Source: Mogibacterium sp. (GTDB lineage: Bacteria > Bacillota > Clostridia > Peptostreptococcales > Anaerovoracaceae). Taken from it: a DNA stretch of 64,000 nucleotides. The notes beneath the pieces were generated by a model that saw only the letters and a program-made list of their open reading frames with translations, was not told the origin of the DNA and made no database searches. Below, piece after piece: positions 26,241-35,403 of the stretch (the first letter of the stretch is position 1; every line of letters starts with the position of its first letter). The DNA is taken from positions 1 to 64,000 of the forward strand of contig JAEUGJ010000012.1 of NCBI GenBank assembly GCA_016775335.1, in the 5' to 3' direction. The position numbers were made by a program, and so were the translations under genes.

Positions 26241-27554
26241 ATGGAAAAAAGTATTATATCGGAACTTGCTGCATTTATCGAACACGCACCCACGGCATTC
26301 CATGCGGTGGCGGAATTAAAGAATATCCTGAACCGAGAAGGGTTCGAAGAGCTGCATGAATCCGAAAGGTGGGAAATCGAACCGGGGAAGAAGTATTACG
26401 TCACGAGAAACAATTCCAGCATCATCGCGGTCAAAGCGGGAACCGATCTGGATAACTACAGCTTTCATGTGACCGCATCCCACAGCGATTCGCCGTCTTT
26501 CAAGCTCAAAGAAAATGCGGAAATCGAAGCCGCAAAAAAATACACGATGCTGAACACGGAAGGGTACGGCGGAATGATTTGTTCTACCTGGTTCGACCGG
26601 CCCCTCTCCCTTGCGGGAAAAGTGATGGTAAAAAAAGGAAACCGAATGGAAACCAGACTGGTGAAAGTGGATCGAGATCTTCTGATGATTCCCAGCCTGG
26701 CCATTCACATGGATCGAAAAATCAACGAGGGCCGGCCCCTCAACAAGCAGGTGGATATGCTGCCCATATTATCCGGCAGTGTGAAAGGGCCGGGCGCCGT
26801 TAAGAAACTTATTGCGGAAGAGTTGGACGTGTCGGAAGAGAATATTTACGGCATGGATTTGTTTTTATACAACCGGATGAAGGCGGTACGGTGGGGCCAT
26901 GACGACGAATTCATCGGGTGTCCGAGACTGGATGACTTGCAATGTGCTTTTACATCCATGAAGGGATTTCTGGTGGCAGAGAACGACCGGAACATCAACG
27001 TCTACGCCTGCTTCGACAACGAAGAGGTGGGATCGGGCACAAAGCAGGGCGCGGCGTCCACGTTCCTTTATGATGTTCTGTGGCGGATGAACAACGCGCT
27101 GGGCAAGGACGAAGAAGAATTCCGCCGTGCCGTGGCGAGCAGCTTTATGCTGAGCTGCGATAACGCCCACGCGGTACATCCGAATTATCGGCAGAAGAGT
27201 GATGAAACGAACTGCGTCTACATGAACGAGGGCATCGTGATCAAATCCCACGCCGGACAGAAATACACCAGCGATGCGGTCAGCGTGGCGATTTTCAAGA
27301 TGATTTGCGAAAAAGCAGAGGTTCCGGTGCAGTTTTTCTCCAATCGGTCGGACGAAGCGGGAGGCAGCACTCTGGGCAACATTGCCATGACCCAGGTGTC
27401 CATGAATACCGTGGATGTCGGACTGCCGCAGCTGGCCATGCATTCGGCCTACGAGACGGCAGGAGTGAAGGACACGGAGTATATGGTAAAAGCAGTGACG
27501 GAATTCTATGCATCGAATATCCGGAGGGATTCCGACGGAAATTATCGGATGTAG
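26241..27554 (+). CDS. apeB: M18 family aminopeptidase
   Basis: 437 residues with the M18 (ApeB, aspartyl aminopeptidase-like) signatures: the start motif HAPTAFHAVAE, the metal ligands in TASHSDSP, CFDNEEVGSGTKQGA with the catalytic glutamates, SCDNAHAVHPNY and QLAMHSAYET. These cytosolic zinc enzymes remove N-terminal residues from peptides and form large tetrahedral complexes. Ribosome site TAGGAGGG before ATG 26241. It appears monocistronic, behind a terminator and the AATGTTACAA repeats. Confidence 0.92.
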   Translation: MEKSIISELAAFIEHAPTAFHAVAELKNILNREGFEELHESERWEIEPGKKYYVTRNNSSIIAVKAGTDLDNYSFHVTASHSDSPSFKLKENAEIEAAKKYTMLNTEGYGGMICSTWFDRPLSLAGKVMVKKGNRMETRLVKVDRDLLMIPSLAIHMDRKINEGRPLNKQVDMLPILSGSVKGPGAVKKLIAEELDVSEENIYGMDLFLYNRMKAVRWGHDDEFIGCPRLDDLQCAFTSMKGFLVAENDRNINVYACFDNEEVGSGTKQGAASTFLYDVLWRMNNALGKDEEEFRRAVASSFMLSCDNAHAVHPNYRQKSDETNCVYMNEGIVIKSHAGQKYTSDAVSVAIFKMICEKAEVPVQFFSNRSDEAGGSTLGNIAMTQVSMNTVDVGLPQLAMHSAYETAGVKDTEYMVKAVTEFYASNIRRDSDGNYRM

Positions 27555-27573
27555 CGGCGGATTGATTTTCTTG

Positions 27574-27603
27574 TTTACAACGAATAAACGTATAAGGTAT
27601 ACT
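27574..27603 (+). promoter_or_regulatory. Promoter of the CofE-like gene
   Basis: TTTACA at 27574-27579 and TATACT at 27598-27603, spacer 18. It leaves a leader of about 70 nt before ATG 27680. Confidence 0.55.
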
Positions 27604-27679
27604 CACTTTGTTATGTTCATTGATTAATTAATTAAGAGATGGGCTTGCATATTCTATGTACAAATAAATGGAGGCTTAG

Positions 27680-28882
27680 ATGAAAGCAGAAAGACGTGTA
27701 GGTACGGTTTCCCGTGGAATCCGGTGTCCGATTTTCCGTGAAGGAGATAATCTGGCAGAACAGGTAGTGGAGAGTGTTCTGGAGGCAGCGGAATCCGATG
27801 GGTTCGAGATTCTGGACAGAGATGTAATCGGTATTACCGAGTCTGTGGTTGCTAGATGTCAGGGAAACTATGCTAGTGTGAACGACATTGCAGAGGATGT
27901 AAAGAACAAGTTGGGTGGAGAGACCATCGGAATCGTATGGCCGATTCTTTCCAGAAACAGATTCTCCATCTGTCTGAAGGGCATGGCAATGGGTGCCAAG
28001 AAGGTTGTTGTAATGCTCAGCTATCCGTCCGATGAAGTGGGAAATGCACTGCTTACCATCGATCAGGTGGTGGATGCGGGAATCAATCCGTATTCCGATG
28101 TGCTGGATGAGAAGAAATACAGAGAACTGTTCGGCGTGAACAAGCATCAGTTCACAGGCGTGGATTATGTGGAGTTCTACAGTGAAATCATCCGGGAGGC
28201 CGGTGCCGAGGCGGAGATTATTTTCTCCAACAAGCCGGAGACGATTCTCGAGTACACGAACAATGTCATCAATTGCGACATTCATACCCGATTCAGAACC
28301 AGAAATAAGCTGAAAGCTCTGGGCGCAAACGTTTACGGCATGGATGAGATTCTGAATGCCCCGGTAAACGGAAGCGGCTTCAACGAGGAGTACGGCCTTC
28401 TGGGAACGAACAAGTCCACCGACGACAGTGTAAAACTCTTCCCAAGAGACTGTCAGCCTTTTGTGGATGAGGTTCAGTCCATTATAAAGGAGAAGACCGG
28501 AAAACTGGTAGAAGTGCTGGTATACGGAGACGGCGCCTTCAAGGATCCGGTGGGCAAAATCTGGGAACTGGCGGATCCGGTGGTTTCGCCGGCATATACG
28601 AAGGGCCTGGATGGAACACCGAACGAACTGAAGCTGAAGTATCTGGCCGATAACGAATACTCGGATCTTACCGGAGACGAGCTGAAAGAGGCGATTAAGC
28701 AGGCCATCAGCGATAAGCCGGAGGAGAGCCTTGTGGGAAACATGGCATCGGAAGGCACCACGCCGAGAAGACTCACCGATCTGATCGGTTCGCTCTGCGA
28801 CCTGACATCGGGATCCGGAGACAAGGGAACACCGGTAATTCACATTCAGGGATACTTTGATAATTACACTACCGGAATGTAA
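27680..28882 (+). CDS. CofE-like protein (F420-0:L-glutamate ligase family)
   Basis: The 400-residue protein resembles the CofE/COG1478 group, which in F420 producers adds glutamate to coenzyme F420-0 with GTP. Family-like stretches are DRDVIGITESVVARCQGNY near residues 45-65 and VYGDGAFKDPVGKIWELADP near 275-295. No other F420 genes occur in the window, and most Clostridia do not make F420, so the protein may ligate glutamate or another amino acid to a different substrate. GGAGG precedes the ATG. The MATE gene follows after about 50 bases. Confidence 0.75.
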   Translation: MKAERRVGTVSRGIRCPIFREGDNLAEQVVESVLEAAESDGFEILDRDVIGITESVVARCQGNYASVNDIAEDVKNKLGGETIGIVWPILSRNRFSICLKGMAMGAKKVVVMLSYPSDEVGNALLTIDQVVDAGINPYSDVLDEKKYRELFGVNKHQFTGVDYVEFYSEIIREAGAEAEIIFSNKPETILEYTNNVINCDIHTRFRTRNKLKALGANVYGMDEILNAPVNGSGFNEEYGLLGTNKSTDDSVKLFPRDCQPFVDEVQSIIKEKTGKLVEVLVYGDGAFKDPVGKIWELADPVVSPAYTKGLDGTPNELKLKYLADNEYSDLTGDELKEAIKQAISDKPEESLVGNMASEGTTPRRLTDLIGSLCDLTSGSGDKGTPVIHIQGYFDNYTTGM

Positions 28883-28931
28883 ATGAAAATCTTCGTTCTT
28901 TTTGAAAAAGAGCTGAACGGAGGTCTGGGGG

Positions 28932-30260
28932 ATGAGTAACAGACGAACCTTCTTTTATTACGTGATTCCCTCCGTGCTGTCATTTGCACTCTCGGGAATT
29001 TACGCCATCGTGGACGGTTTTTTTGTGGGCAATTCCATCGGGGATGCCGGACTTTCCGCAATCAACATCGCGTATCCGATTACCGCGGTGCTGGTTGCCA
29101 CCGGAACCGGAATCGGCATGGGCGGTGCTGTCAAATACTCCATACTGAACGCCGGTGGGCATGAAGAAAAGGCGCGGGATTACGCCGCCGAGGCGATATG
29201 GATGATGATGTTTTTCAGCGTGCTCCTTACCGGATCTTTCTATGTGATGTCGGAACGGCTTCTTTCCGCGCTGGGGGCATACGGCGAACTGCTGGTCCTG
29301 GGAAAAGAGTACACGACGGTAATCATCCTGGGAACCGTGCTGCAGGTATTCGGCACCGGAATGGTTCCTTTTATGAGAAATTACGGTGGCGCGATGTGGG
29401 CCATGATCGCTATGATATGCGGTTTTGCCACCAATGTGATATTGGATTACATCCTCGTATGGGTGCTGAACCGGGGAATGACCGGTGCGGCCCTTGCGAC
29501 GGTGATGGGACAGGGAGTCACCATGGCGGTGGCGCTGGTTTATTGTGCTGCCAAAAAGAAATTGTTTTTGAAGATGACTTCCGAGGATATAGGGGGACGG
29601 GCGCTGCAAATCGTGAAAATCGGACTGGCGCCCTTCGGATTGACTCTCGCTCCGGAAATTTCCCTTGTGATTATCAATCGCTTTTCCGCTTCCTACGGTG
29701 GACAGCGGGCAATCGCAACTTATGCCTGCATTTCCTATGTCATCTGCATTATCTATCTTCTCTTGCAGGGCGTAGGCGACGGCAGCCAGCCTCTTATGAG
29801 TCAATTCTACGGAGCGGGGCAGGGAAAAAATCTGAAGGAAATCAAGAAGCTGGCATACAAATCATCGATGACCATCGCGGTAATCGGCGGGATTCTGATG
29901 TATCTGCTTCGAGGTCAAATCGGTGTGCTGTTCGGTTCGTCACCGGAAGTCAATGCGGAAATCATAATGGCCATGCCGATTTTTCTGCTTTCCCTCCCGG
30001 CCGATGCCATTACAAGAGTGACATCGGCAGCTTTCTACGCAACGGAAAAAAGCGTGTGGTCCTATGTGCTGATTCTGTCGGAGCCGGTGTTTACGTTGGT
30101 ACTGGTACTGATTCTGCCGTCGCTGTTCGGAGGTCAGATTATGATCTGGTGGAGCTCCGTCGCGGCAAAAATCGTTACGGCAGTGGTGGGCATCGCGCTG
30201 TCTGTTTTTATAAGGACGCAGAAAGGGCATGAACCGAAGTTGTCGAAAGAGGTATGCTGA
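28932..30260 (+). CDS. MATE family efflux transporter (second copy)
   Basis: 442 residues, about twelve helices, start MSNRRTFFYYVIPSVLSFALSGIYAIVDGFFVGN typical of one clostridial MATE branch and clearly different from the copy at 9007. GGAGG precedes the ATG. It may be cotranscribed with the CofE-like gene, and it is followed at 11 bases by a small unknown gene. Confidence 0.92.
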   Translation: MSNRRTFFYYVIPSVLSFALSGIYAIVDGFFVGNSIGDAGLSAINIAYPITAVLVATGTGIGMGGAVKYSILNAGGHEEKARDYAAEAIWMMMFFSVLLTGSFYVMSERLLSALGAYGELLVLGKEYTTVIILGTVLQVFGTGMVPFMRNYGGAMWAMIAMICGFATNVILDYILVWVLNRGMTGAALATVMGQGVTMAVALVYCAAKKKLFLKMTSEDIGGRALQIVKIGLAPFGLTLAPEISLVIINRFSASYGGQRAIATYACISYVICIIYLLLQGVGDGSQPLMSQFYGAGQGKNLKEIKKLAYKSSMTIAVIGGILMYLLRGQIGVLFGSSPEVNAEIIMAMPIFLLSLPADAITRVTSAAFYATEKSVWSYVLILSEPVFTLVLVLILPSLFGGQIMIWWSSVAAKIVTAVVGIALSVFIRTQKGHEPKLSKEVC

Positions 30261-30271
30261 GGAGGCGGACG

Positions 30272-30643
30272 ATGGGACTTATCGGATTAAAATTCGAGTA
30301 TATTGGGTATGGCTCGGAGCACCGGATATTGCTGCTGCATGTCAAAAATGAAGAGTACTGTTTGGAGTGCATGAAAGGCGATGAAATATACGAGATAGAC
30401 GTGACGAAGAACGTCGACGTTTTCTGTCAAGGACTGCAGGAAATGAATATTAATGAATGGAACTGCAGGCATTTCGAAAGCTTGGTAAGTATTTTTCCGG
30501 GTTTTTCTTGGAATTTAAGTGTTACAACAAGCGAGATTCACGTTGCGTGTAATGGGAGAGATGTTTTTCCGCCGGAATGGAGTGAATTCTGTGATTTGCT
30601 CCATCGGTTTGGATTGTCAGAGTTAAAAGATTCTTTCTTCTGA
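30272..30643 (+). CDS. Hypothetical protein, 123 residues
   Basis: I do not recognise this protein. It has no signal peptide or membrane segment. It is rather acidic, with five cysteines, and mixed strands and helices look likely (KFEYIGYGSEHRILLLHV, then WNLSVTTSEIHVACNGRD). ATG 30272 follows GAGGAGG at six bases and is preferred to an earlier start overlapping the MATE gene. A strong terminator follows directly, so it closes the CofE/MATE transcription unit. Confidence 0.7.
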   Translation: MGLIGLKFEYIGYGSEHRILLLHVKNEEYCLECMKGDEIYEIDVTKNVDVFCQGLQEMNINEWNCRHFESLVSIFPGFSWNLSVTTSEIHVACNGRDVFPPEWSEFCDLLHRFGLSELKDSFF

Positions 30644-30648
30644 GGAGT

Positions 30649-30690
30649 GAAGTTGGATGTGTTGTTTCGGCACATCCAACTTCATTTTTT
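30649..30690 (+). terminator. Terminator after the hypothetical gene
   Basis: GAAGTTGGATGTG pairs perfectly with CACATCCAACTTC over nine bases and is followed by ATTTTTT. Confidence 0.93.
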
Positions 30691-31276
30691 ACTTTAGGAT
30701 GATTTAGTTAGAATGAAGTACGATGTATCTATTAGAATTGTGAAGTTGGTGTGAAGTGTTATGCATTTCCGGCGATTCATGCCTATTTGGCACAACATTC
30801 TGATGGAAGGGTGCTGCTTTTGTTGATACTTAGAATGACTGATTTATATAAACACTCTTTAAATTAGAATTGCTTCAAATTCTTTGCTTAAGTCCTTCAA
30901 TCTGGTGTGTGAACCGGGTTCGAAACTTCTTCTGTTTACTATCATCCTCTATTTTCACCTCGCTTGTTGTGCAAAAGTGTGCTCAAGAGGGCAATATGCA
31001 TAACGTTTCACACTAACTACACAATCTGAGACAATGACGATTCTAACTGCCGCGAAATAAAACCTCATTGAAGGAATTTAAGAGTAAGTAGTACAGTTTC
31101 GGGAGAGAAATGAAAGTTTTTTTACGGTAATGAAAGTGTTCTTTATAATATACATACAAATTCTCTGAAAGACTTGATTGGGAATTACGAAACCGTTATA
31201 ATTTTGTCAGAAATTGATAAATTAATATCAATTTCAAAAAAGGACTATATTTCCGGTACTAGAGGAGGAAAATAAA
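30691..31276 (+). promoter_or_regulatory. Long leader/intergenic region before the alcohol dehydrogenase gene
   Basis: No gene seen in nearly 590 bases. A promoter fits TTTACG at 31121-31126 and TATAAT at 31144-31149 (17 bases). ATGAAAGT occurs at 31110 and 31130, 20 bp apart, around the -35 box. In the leader, GAAATTGATA (31210-31219) and TATCAATTTC (31226-31235) form a perfect 10-bp inverted repeat, an operator or mRNA hairpin. The heptamer TTAGAAT appears at 30708, 30732, 30830 and 30864. The rest holds nothing I can name. Confidence 0.45.
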
Positions 31277-32494
31277 ATGCAAAGATTTACAAACCCAAGA
31301 GACATTTATCACGGCAAAGGTGCACTGGAAGTGCTGAAGCAATTTGAAGGAAAGAAAGCGGTTATCTGTGTGGGTGGCGGTTCCATGAAGCGTTTCGGTT
31401 TCCTGGATAAAGCAATTAGCTATCTGGAAGAGGCAGGAATGGAAGTTCGTGTATTTGAAGGTATTGAACCGGATCCATCCGTTGAGACCGTAATGAAGGG
31501 TGCGGCATTTATGCAGGACTTCGGTCCGGATTGGATTGTGGCAATCGGCGGCGGTTCTCCAATCGATGCGGCGAAGGCAATGTGGATTAAGTACGAATAT
31601 CCGGAAGTGACCTTCGAGGATATGTGCGTGGTATTCGGACTGCCAAAGCTTCGCACAAAAGCAAAATTCTGTGCGATTTCTTCCACATCCGGAACGGCCA
31701 CAGAAGTTACCGCATTCTCCATCATCACAGACTACGAAAAGGGAATTAAATATCCAATCGCCGACTTTGAGATTACCCCGGACGTTGCAATCGTGGATCC
31801 GGAGCTGGCAGAAACTATGCCAAAGAAGCTGGTAGCTCATACCGGAATGGATGCGCTGACCCATGCGATTGAAGCTTTTGTTTCTACGGTTCACAGCGAT
31901 TTCACCGATGCACCGGCAATCCGTGCAATCGAGCTGATTCAGGAGAACCTGATCGATTCCTACAATGAAGATATGACCGCTCGCGACAGCATGCACAACG
32001 CACAGTGTCTTGCAGGAATCGCATTCTCTTCCGGTCTGCTGGGCATCGTGCACTCCATGGCGCACAAGACCGGTGCGGCATTTGCGGACTACGGTTCCCA
32101 TATCATTCACGGTGCAGCGAATGCAATGTATCTGCCAAAGGTCATCGCTTACAATGCAAAGAATGACGAAGCTAAGACAAGATATGCCGTAATCGCAGAC
32201 TACATGCACCTTGGCGGAACTACGGAAGATGAGAAGGTTGCCGCTCTGATTGAATACGTTCGCGGAATGAACGACAAACTGAACATCCCGCACTGCATTA
32301 AGAACTACGGCGGAGACAGCTATCCGACCGAACAGGGCTTCGTACCGGAAGACGTATTCCTGGAAAGACTTCCGGAAATCGCTGCAAACGCAATTCTGGA
32401 TGCATGCACCGGTTCCAACCCGAGACAGCCGAGCCAGGAAGACATGGAAAAACTGCTGAAGTGCTGCTACTACGACACCGAAGTAGATTTCTAG
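31277..32494 (+). CDS. Iron-containing alcohol dehydrogenase
   Basis: 405 residues of the group III (Fe) alcohol dehydrogenases that interconvert aldehydes and alcohols with NAD(P)H, as in butanol dehydrogenases. NAD-binding GGGS loops occur in CVGGGSMKRFG and IGGGSPIDAAKAMW. The conserved STSGTATEVT is present, and iron ligands should lie in GMDALTHAIEAFV and the histidines of GIVHSMAHKTGAAF and SHIIHGAANA. GGAGG precedes the ATG. It stands alone between a long leader and a terminator, as expected for a strongly regulated fermentation gene. Confidence 0.93.
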   Translation: MQRFTNPRDIYHGKGALEVLKQFEGKKAVICVGGGSMKRFGFLDKAISYLEEAGMEVRVFEGIEPDPSVETVMKGAAFMQDFGPDWIVAIGGGSPIDAAKAMWIKYEYPEVTFEDMCVVFGLPKLRTKAKFCAISSTSGTATEVTAFSIITDYEKGIKYPIADFEITPDVAIVDPELAETMPKKLVAHTGMDALTHAIEAFVSTVHSDFTDAPAIRAIELIQENLIDSYNEDMTARDSMHNAQCLAGIAFSSGLLGIVHSMAHKTGAAFADYGSHIIHGAANAMYLPKVIAYNAKNDEAKTRYAVIADYMHLGGTTEDEKVAALIEYVRGMNDKLNIPHCIKNYGGDSYPTEQGFVPEDVFLERLPEIAANAILDACTGSNPRQPSQEDMEKLLKCCYYDTEVDF

Positions 32495-32550
32495 AGTGCG
32501 TTGTATAATTCAAGACAACTTAATTCAAAATAGTCACTTAATGAAAAGGA

Positions 32551-32587
32551 CCTCCGCGTTTCAATCCAATGCGGAGGCCCTTTTCTT
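32551..32587 (+). terminator. Terminator of the alcohol dehydrogenase gene
   Basis: CCTCCGC pairs with GCGGAGG, then CCCTTTTCTT. Confidence 0.8.
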
Positions 32588-32693
32588 CTATTATCACTTA
32601 TAAAACAAAATGCACTCGTTCCGGGTCGAACCGATCTTCCTGAGGACGAACGTTTTCCGGCTTTACCCCGATAATATCACAGATGACAATTCT

Positions 32694-32722
32694 TTGAATT
32701 ATACGGTCGAATAGGCTATAAT
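32694..32722 (+). promoter_or_regulatory. Promoter of the aminotransferase gene
   Basis: TTGAAT at 32694-32699 and TATAAT at 32717-32722 with a 17-base spacer, 41 bases before ATG 32764. Confidence 0.65.
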
Positions 32723-32763
32723 AATAAAGTTCGAAAAAAAATAAGCAGAGAGAAGATTGCATT

Positions 32764-33573
32764 ATGAATAAAAGAGATATTGTCATTGTGAATGGGAATT
32801 TGTGTGATGCATCGGAGTACGATGCCCTGATTAATTCTCAGGAAGCGTATGCATACGAAGTGATTCGGGTCATTGATGGAAAACCGCTTTTCCTGGAGGA
32901 TCATCTGGAGAGGCTGAAGAATACCCTGGCGGGAATCGGGATGCAATGTGATTTTACGGCGGAGTCGCTTCGGGCGGATTTCGGGCGCCTTTGCACGGCG
33001 AACGGTGTTTCGTCGGATAACGTGAAAATCATCATTTGGGAGGACACAGTATGCATGATGTTCACCGGGGCGACCTATCCCAGCGAAGAAATGTACCGGG
33101 ACGGCGTCAGCGTGGGGGTCCTGGCGGCGGTTCGGGAGAATCCACAGGTGAAGATCAGCAACTTCTGGCTGCGGGAATTCGCCAATCGCATGATTGCGGA
33201 AAACGGATTTTTCGAGGTGATGCTGGCCAATCGGAAGGATTGCATCACAGAGGGCAGCCGGTCCAATATGTTCTTCATCAAAGACGGCGTTGTGGTAACC
33301 AGTCCGGCCGAGGGCGTTCTTCTGGGAATCACCCGTAAAAGAATCATTTCGGTGTGCGAAGAGAACCGGGTGACCATCGAATATCGGGAGATTCCGCGGA
33401 AGGAGCTGGAGGATTTCGATGCGGCATTTATCAGCGGAACTTCGCCGAATGTATTGCCGATTCGTTTTGTGAAGGATGAGGACCGGGTGATAGAATATGA
33501 TGTGAATGATGCAACTCTGAGACGCGTGATGGCACTGTACGACTCGGAGATTGCCGAGTACCTTGGATGTTAA
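32764..33573 (+). CDS. Class IV aminotransferase (BCAT / aminodeoxychorismate lyase family)
   Basis: 269 residues of fold-type IV PLP enzymes: branched-chain or D-amino acid aminotransferases and aminodeoxychorismate lyase. AYEVIRVIDGKPLFLEDHLERL gives the conserved N-terminal arginine region. The PLP lysine should be in LANRKDCITEGSRSNMFF, and LLGITRKRII follows. The substrate cannot be fixed from sequence; the absence of other folate or branched-chain genes nearby leaves it open. It may share a transcript with the next gene, 35 bases on. Confidence 0.85.
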   Translation: MNKRDIVIVNGNLCDASEYDALINSQEAYAYEVIRVIDGKPLFLEDHLERLKNTLAGIGMQCDFTAESLRADFGRLCTANGVSSDNVKIIIWEDTVCMMFTGATYPSEEMYRDGVSVGVLAAVRENPQVKISNFWLREFANRMIAENGFFEVMLANRKDCITEGSRSNMFFIKDGVVVTSPAEGVLLGITRKRIISVCEENRVTIEYREIPRKELEDFDAAFISGTSPNVLPIRFVKDEDRVIEYDVNDATLRRVMALYDSEIAEYLGC

Positions 33574-33608
33574 AGAAATCTGTTTTTAGAGAAACACAGG
33601 AGGACGTT

Positions 33609-34061
33609 ATGAATAAAGCAGACCGGGCAGAGGAATTATTTCGCAAAGGATATAACTGCAGCCAGTCGGTGTTTGTGGCTTTTGCAGAGGAGATTGGAAT
33701 GAGTGAGGAAGAGGCAGCGAGGATGGCCGCTCCCTTCGGTGCGGGATTCGGAAAGCTCCGGGAAGTGTGCGGAGCCGTATCCGGAATGACTTTGGTCGCC
33801 GGCGTTCTTCAGGGGTATTCCGACCCGGTAGATGCTCAAGGGAAAAAAGAATTGTATGCACTGGTGCAGAAGATGTGCCGGGAGTTTGAAGAAAAAGAAA
33901 GCTCCCTCATCTGCCGCGAGCTGCTGGGGCTGGAGAAGGGACAGGATCTGGAGGAACCGGCGGTGAGAACCGAGGAATATTACCGGAGCCGCCCTTGCGT
34001 GGGGGCCTGCCGCACCGCAGCGGAAATCGCCGAAAAGTATTTGTTGAAAAAGAATGATTAG
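33609..34061 (+). CDS. C_GCAxxG_C_C family redox protein
   Basis: 150 residues with the GYNCSQSVF start motif, the GKLREVCGAVSG motif and further Cys in LICRELLG and RPCVGACRTAAEI, as in the C_GCAxxG_C_C family of anaerobes, a presumed metal or redox-active protein of unknown function. ATG 33609 (MNKADRAEELF) follows AGGAGG by six bases; a longer frame begins inside the aminotransferase end. Confidence 0.85.
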   Translation: MNKADRAEELFRKGYNCSQSVFVAFAEEIGMSEEEAARMAAPFGAGFGKLREVCGAVSGMTLVAGVLQGYSDPVDAQGKKELYALVQKMCREFEEKESSLICRELLGLEKGQDLEEPAVRTEEYYRSRPCVGACRTAAEIAEKYLLKKND

Positions 34062-34189
34062 CATACAAAATACAAATATAAACACACGCTTACATAGAAA
34101 TCGTGAATTTGACATCATTTTTTTCGGCGATTAAAATAATCGGGTACGATACTGAGAGTATGTATCATCGGAGAAAGGATTGAATAAAT

Positions 34190-35344
34190 ATGCCTAATTT
34201 AGAATTGCCAAAGACATTTGACGAATTTGTGGATGCGAGAAAAGCCGGTTTCATTCACGTAAAGGATTATGTGGAGAACGGCGGCCACTTAGTCGGAATC
34301 TTTTGCTCCTACACGCCGCTGGAGCTGTTCGATGCCGCCGGCGTGTGTGCGGTGGGTCTGTGCGGAACCAGCAACGAGCCGATTGCGGATGCGGAGAAGG
34401 TGCTGCCGAAGAATCTGTGTCCGCTGATCAAAGCAAGCTACGGATTTGCATACACCGACAAATGTCCATATACGTACTTCTGTGACTTTATCGTCGGTGA
34501 AACCACTTGCGACGGAAAAAAGAAGATGTTCGAACTGCTCAACGACATCAAGGAAACCTACGTTATGCAGCTTCCGCAGGGTCAGAAGAGAGCGTATGCG
34601 AAGGATATCTGGTACGAAGAAGTCAAGCTTCTGAAAGAAAAGCTGGAAGAAAAATACGGTGTGGAAATCACGGATGAAAAGCTGAGAGAGGCGGCGAGAA
34701 AGAGAAATGCCCTGAGAAGAACGCAGCTGGAGCTGTACGCACTTCAGGGAATGAATCCGCCGGCACTGAAATCCACTGAGGTGATGTCCACCCTCGCTCA
34801 GGGACTCTTCAATTTCGGCGTGGATGCACAGCACGCAACGTACAAGGCAAGAGTGGAAGCGGCAAAAGCCGCATATGAAGCGGGTGAAAGACCGGTTTCC
34901 GAGAAGGCTAAGAGAATTCTCCTGACCGGCTGCCCATCCACCGGTGTTATTCAGAAGGTGGGTGTTACCATTGAGAACAACGGCGGCGTAATCGTCTGTC
35001 TGGATGACTGCGGCGGTGAACGTACCACAAAGATGATGGTAGACGAGGATGCGGACGATATCCTGAGAGCGATTTCGGATCGTTACCTGGAAATCCACTG
35101 TTCCGTTATGACCACCAACGAAGGCCGTATCGAGAATACGAAGGAAATGTGCAAGAAGTATAACGTGGACGGCGTGGTAGAACTGGTACTTCAGGCATGC
35201 CACACCTTCAACGTGGAAGCAACCCGCATGCAGGAGATGTGCGACGAGGAAGGCATCCCGTACATGAAGTTGGAAACGGACTACTCCACAACCGACAGCG
35301 GTCAGATTGAAACAAGACTTGCAGCGTTCCTGGAAATGTTATAG
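34190..35344 (+). CDS. Double-cubane cluster reductase, 2-hydroxyacyl-CoA dehydratase D-component family
   Basis: 384 residues of the HgdB/BcrC-like family. Cysteines lie in GVCAVGLCGTSNEP, NLCPLIKASYG, TDKCPYTYFCD and GETTCDGKKKM, plus GCPST and CLDDCGG further on. This arrangement and the single-subunit form, followed by one activase gene, match the double-cubane cluster proteins described from Carboxydothermus hydrogenoformans, which use an Fe8S9-type cluster for difficult low-potential reductions of small molecules. The physiological substrate is unknown in that family. No second dehydratase subunit is adjacent, which argues against a real hydroxyacyl-CoA dehydratase. Confidence 0.85.
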   Translation: MPNLELPKTFDEFVDARKAGFIHVKDYVENGGHLVGIFCSYTPLELFDAAGVCAVGLCGTSNEPIADAEKVLPKNLCPLIKASYGFAYTDKCPYTYFCDFIVGETTCDGKKKMFELLNDIKETYVMQLPQGQKRAYAKDIWYEEVKLLKEKLEEKYGVEITDEKLREAARKRNALRRTQLELYALQGMNPPALKSTEVMSTLAQGLFNFGVDAQHATYKARVEAAKAAYEAGERPVSEKAKRILLTGCPSTGVIQKVGVTIENNGGVIVCLDDCGGERTTKMMVDEDADDILRAISDRYLEIHCSVMTTNEGRIENTKEMCKKYNVDGVVELVLQACHTFNVEATRMQEMCDEEGIPYMKLETDYSTTDSGQIETRLAAFLEML

Positions 35345-35403
35345 ACTTTAAATGGCATCACAAAGAGCAAGAATTTTCTTGCTCTTTTCTATAGGAGAAA
35401 AAT

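Noticed and set aside
27632..28843. Antisense open frame over the CofE-like gene (403 codons)
   Set aside because: The sense frame has promoter, ribosome site and family similarity; the reverse has none.
30708..30870. Four TTAGAAT heptamers
   Set aside because: Irregular spacing in AT-rich DNA; chance is sufficient. Mentioned only under the intergenic entry.
30912..30930. GGGTTCGAAAC, a T-loop-like string in the intergenic region
   Set aside because: No matching T-stem, anticodon arm or acceptor arm can be formed around it.
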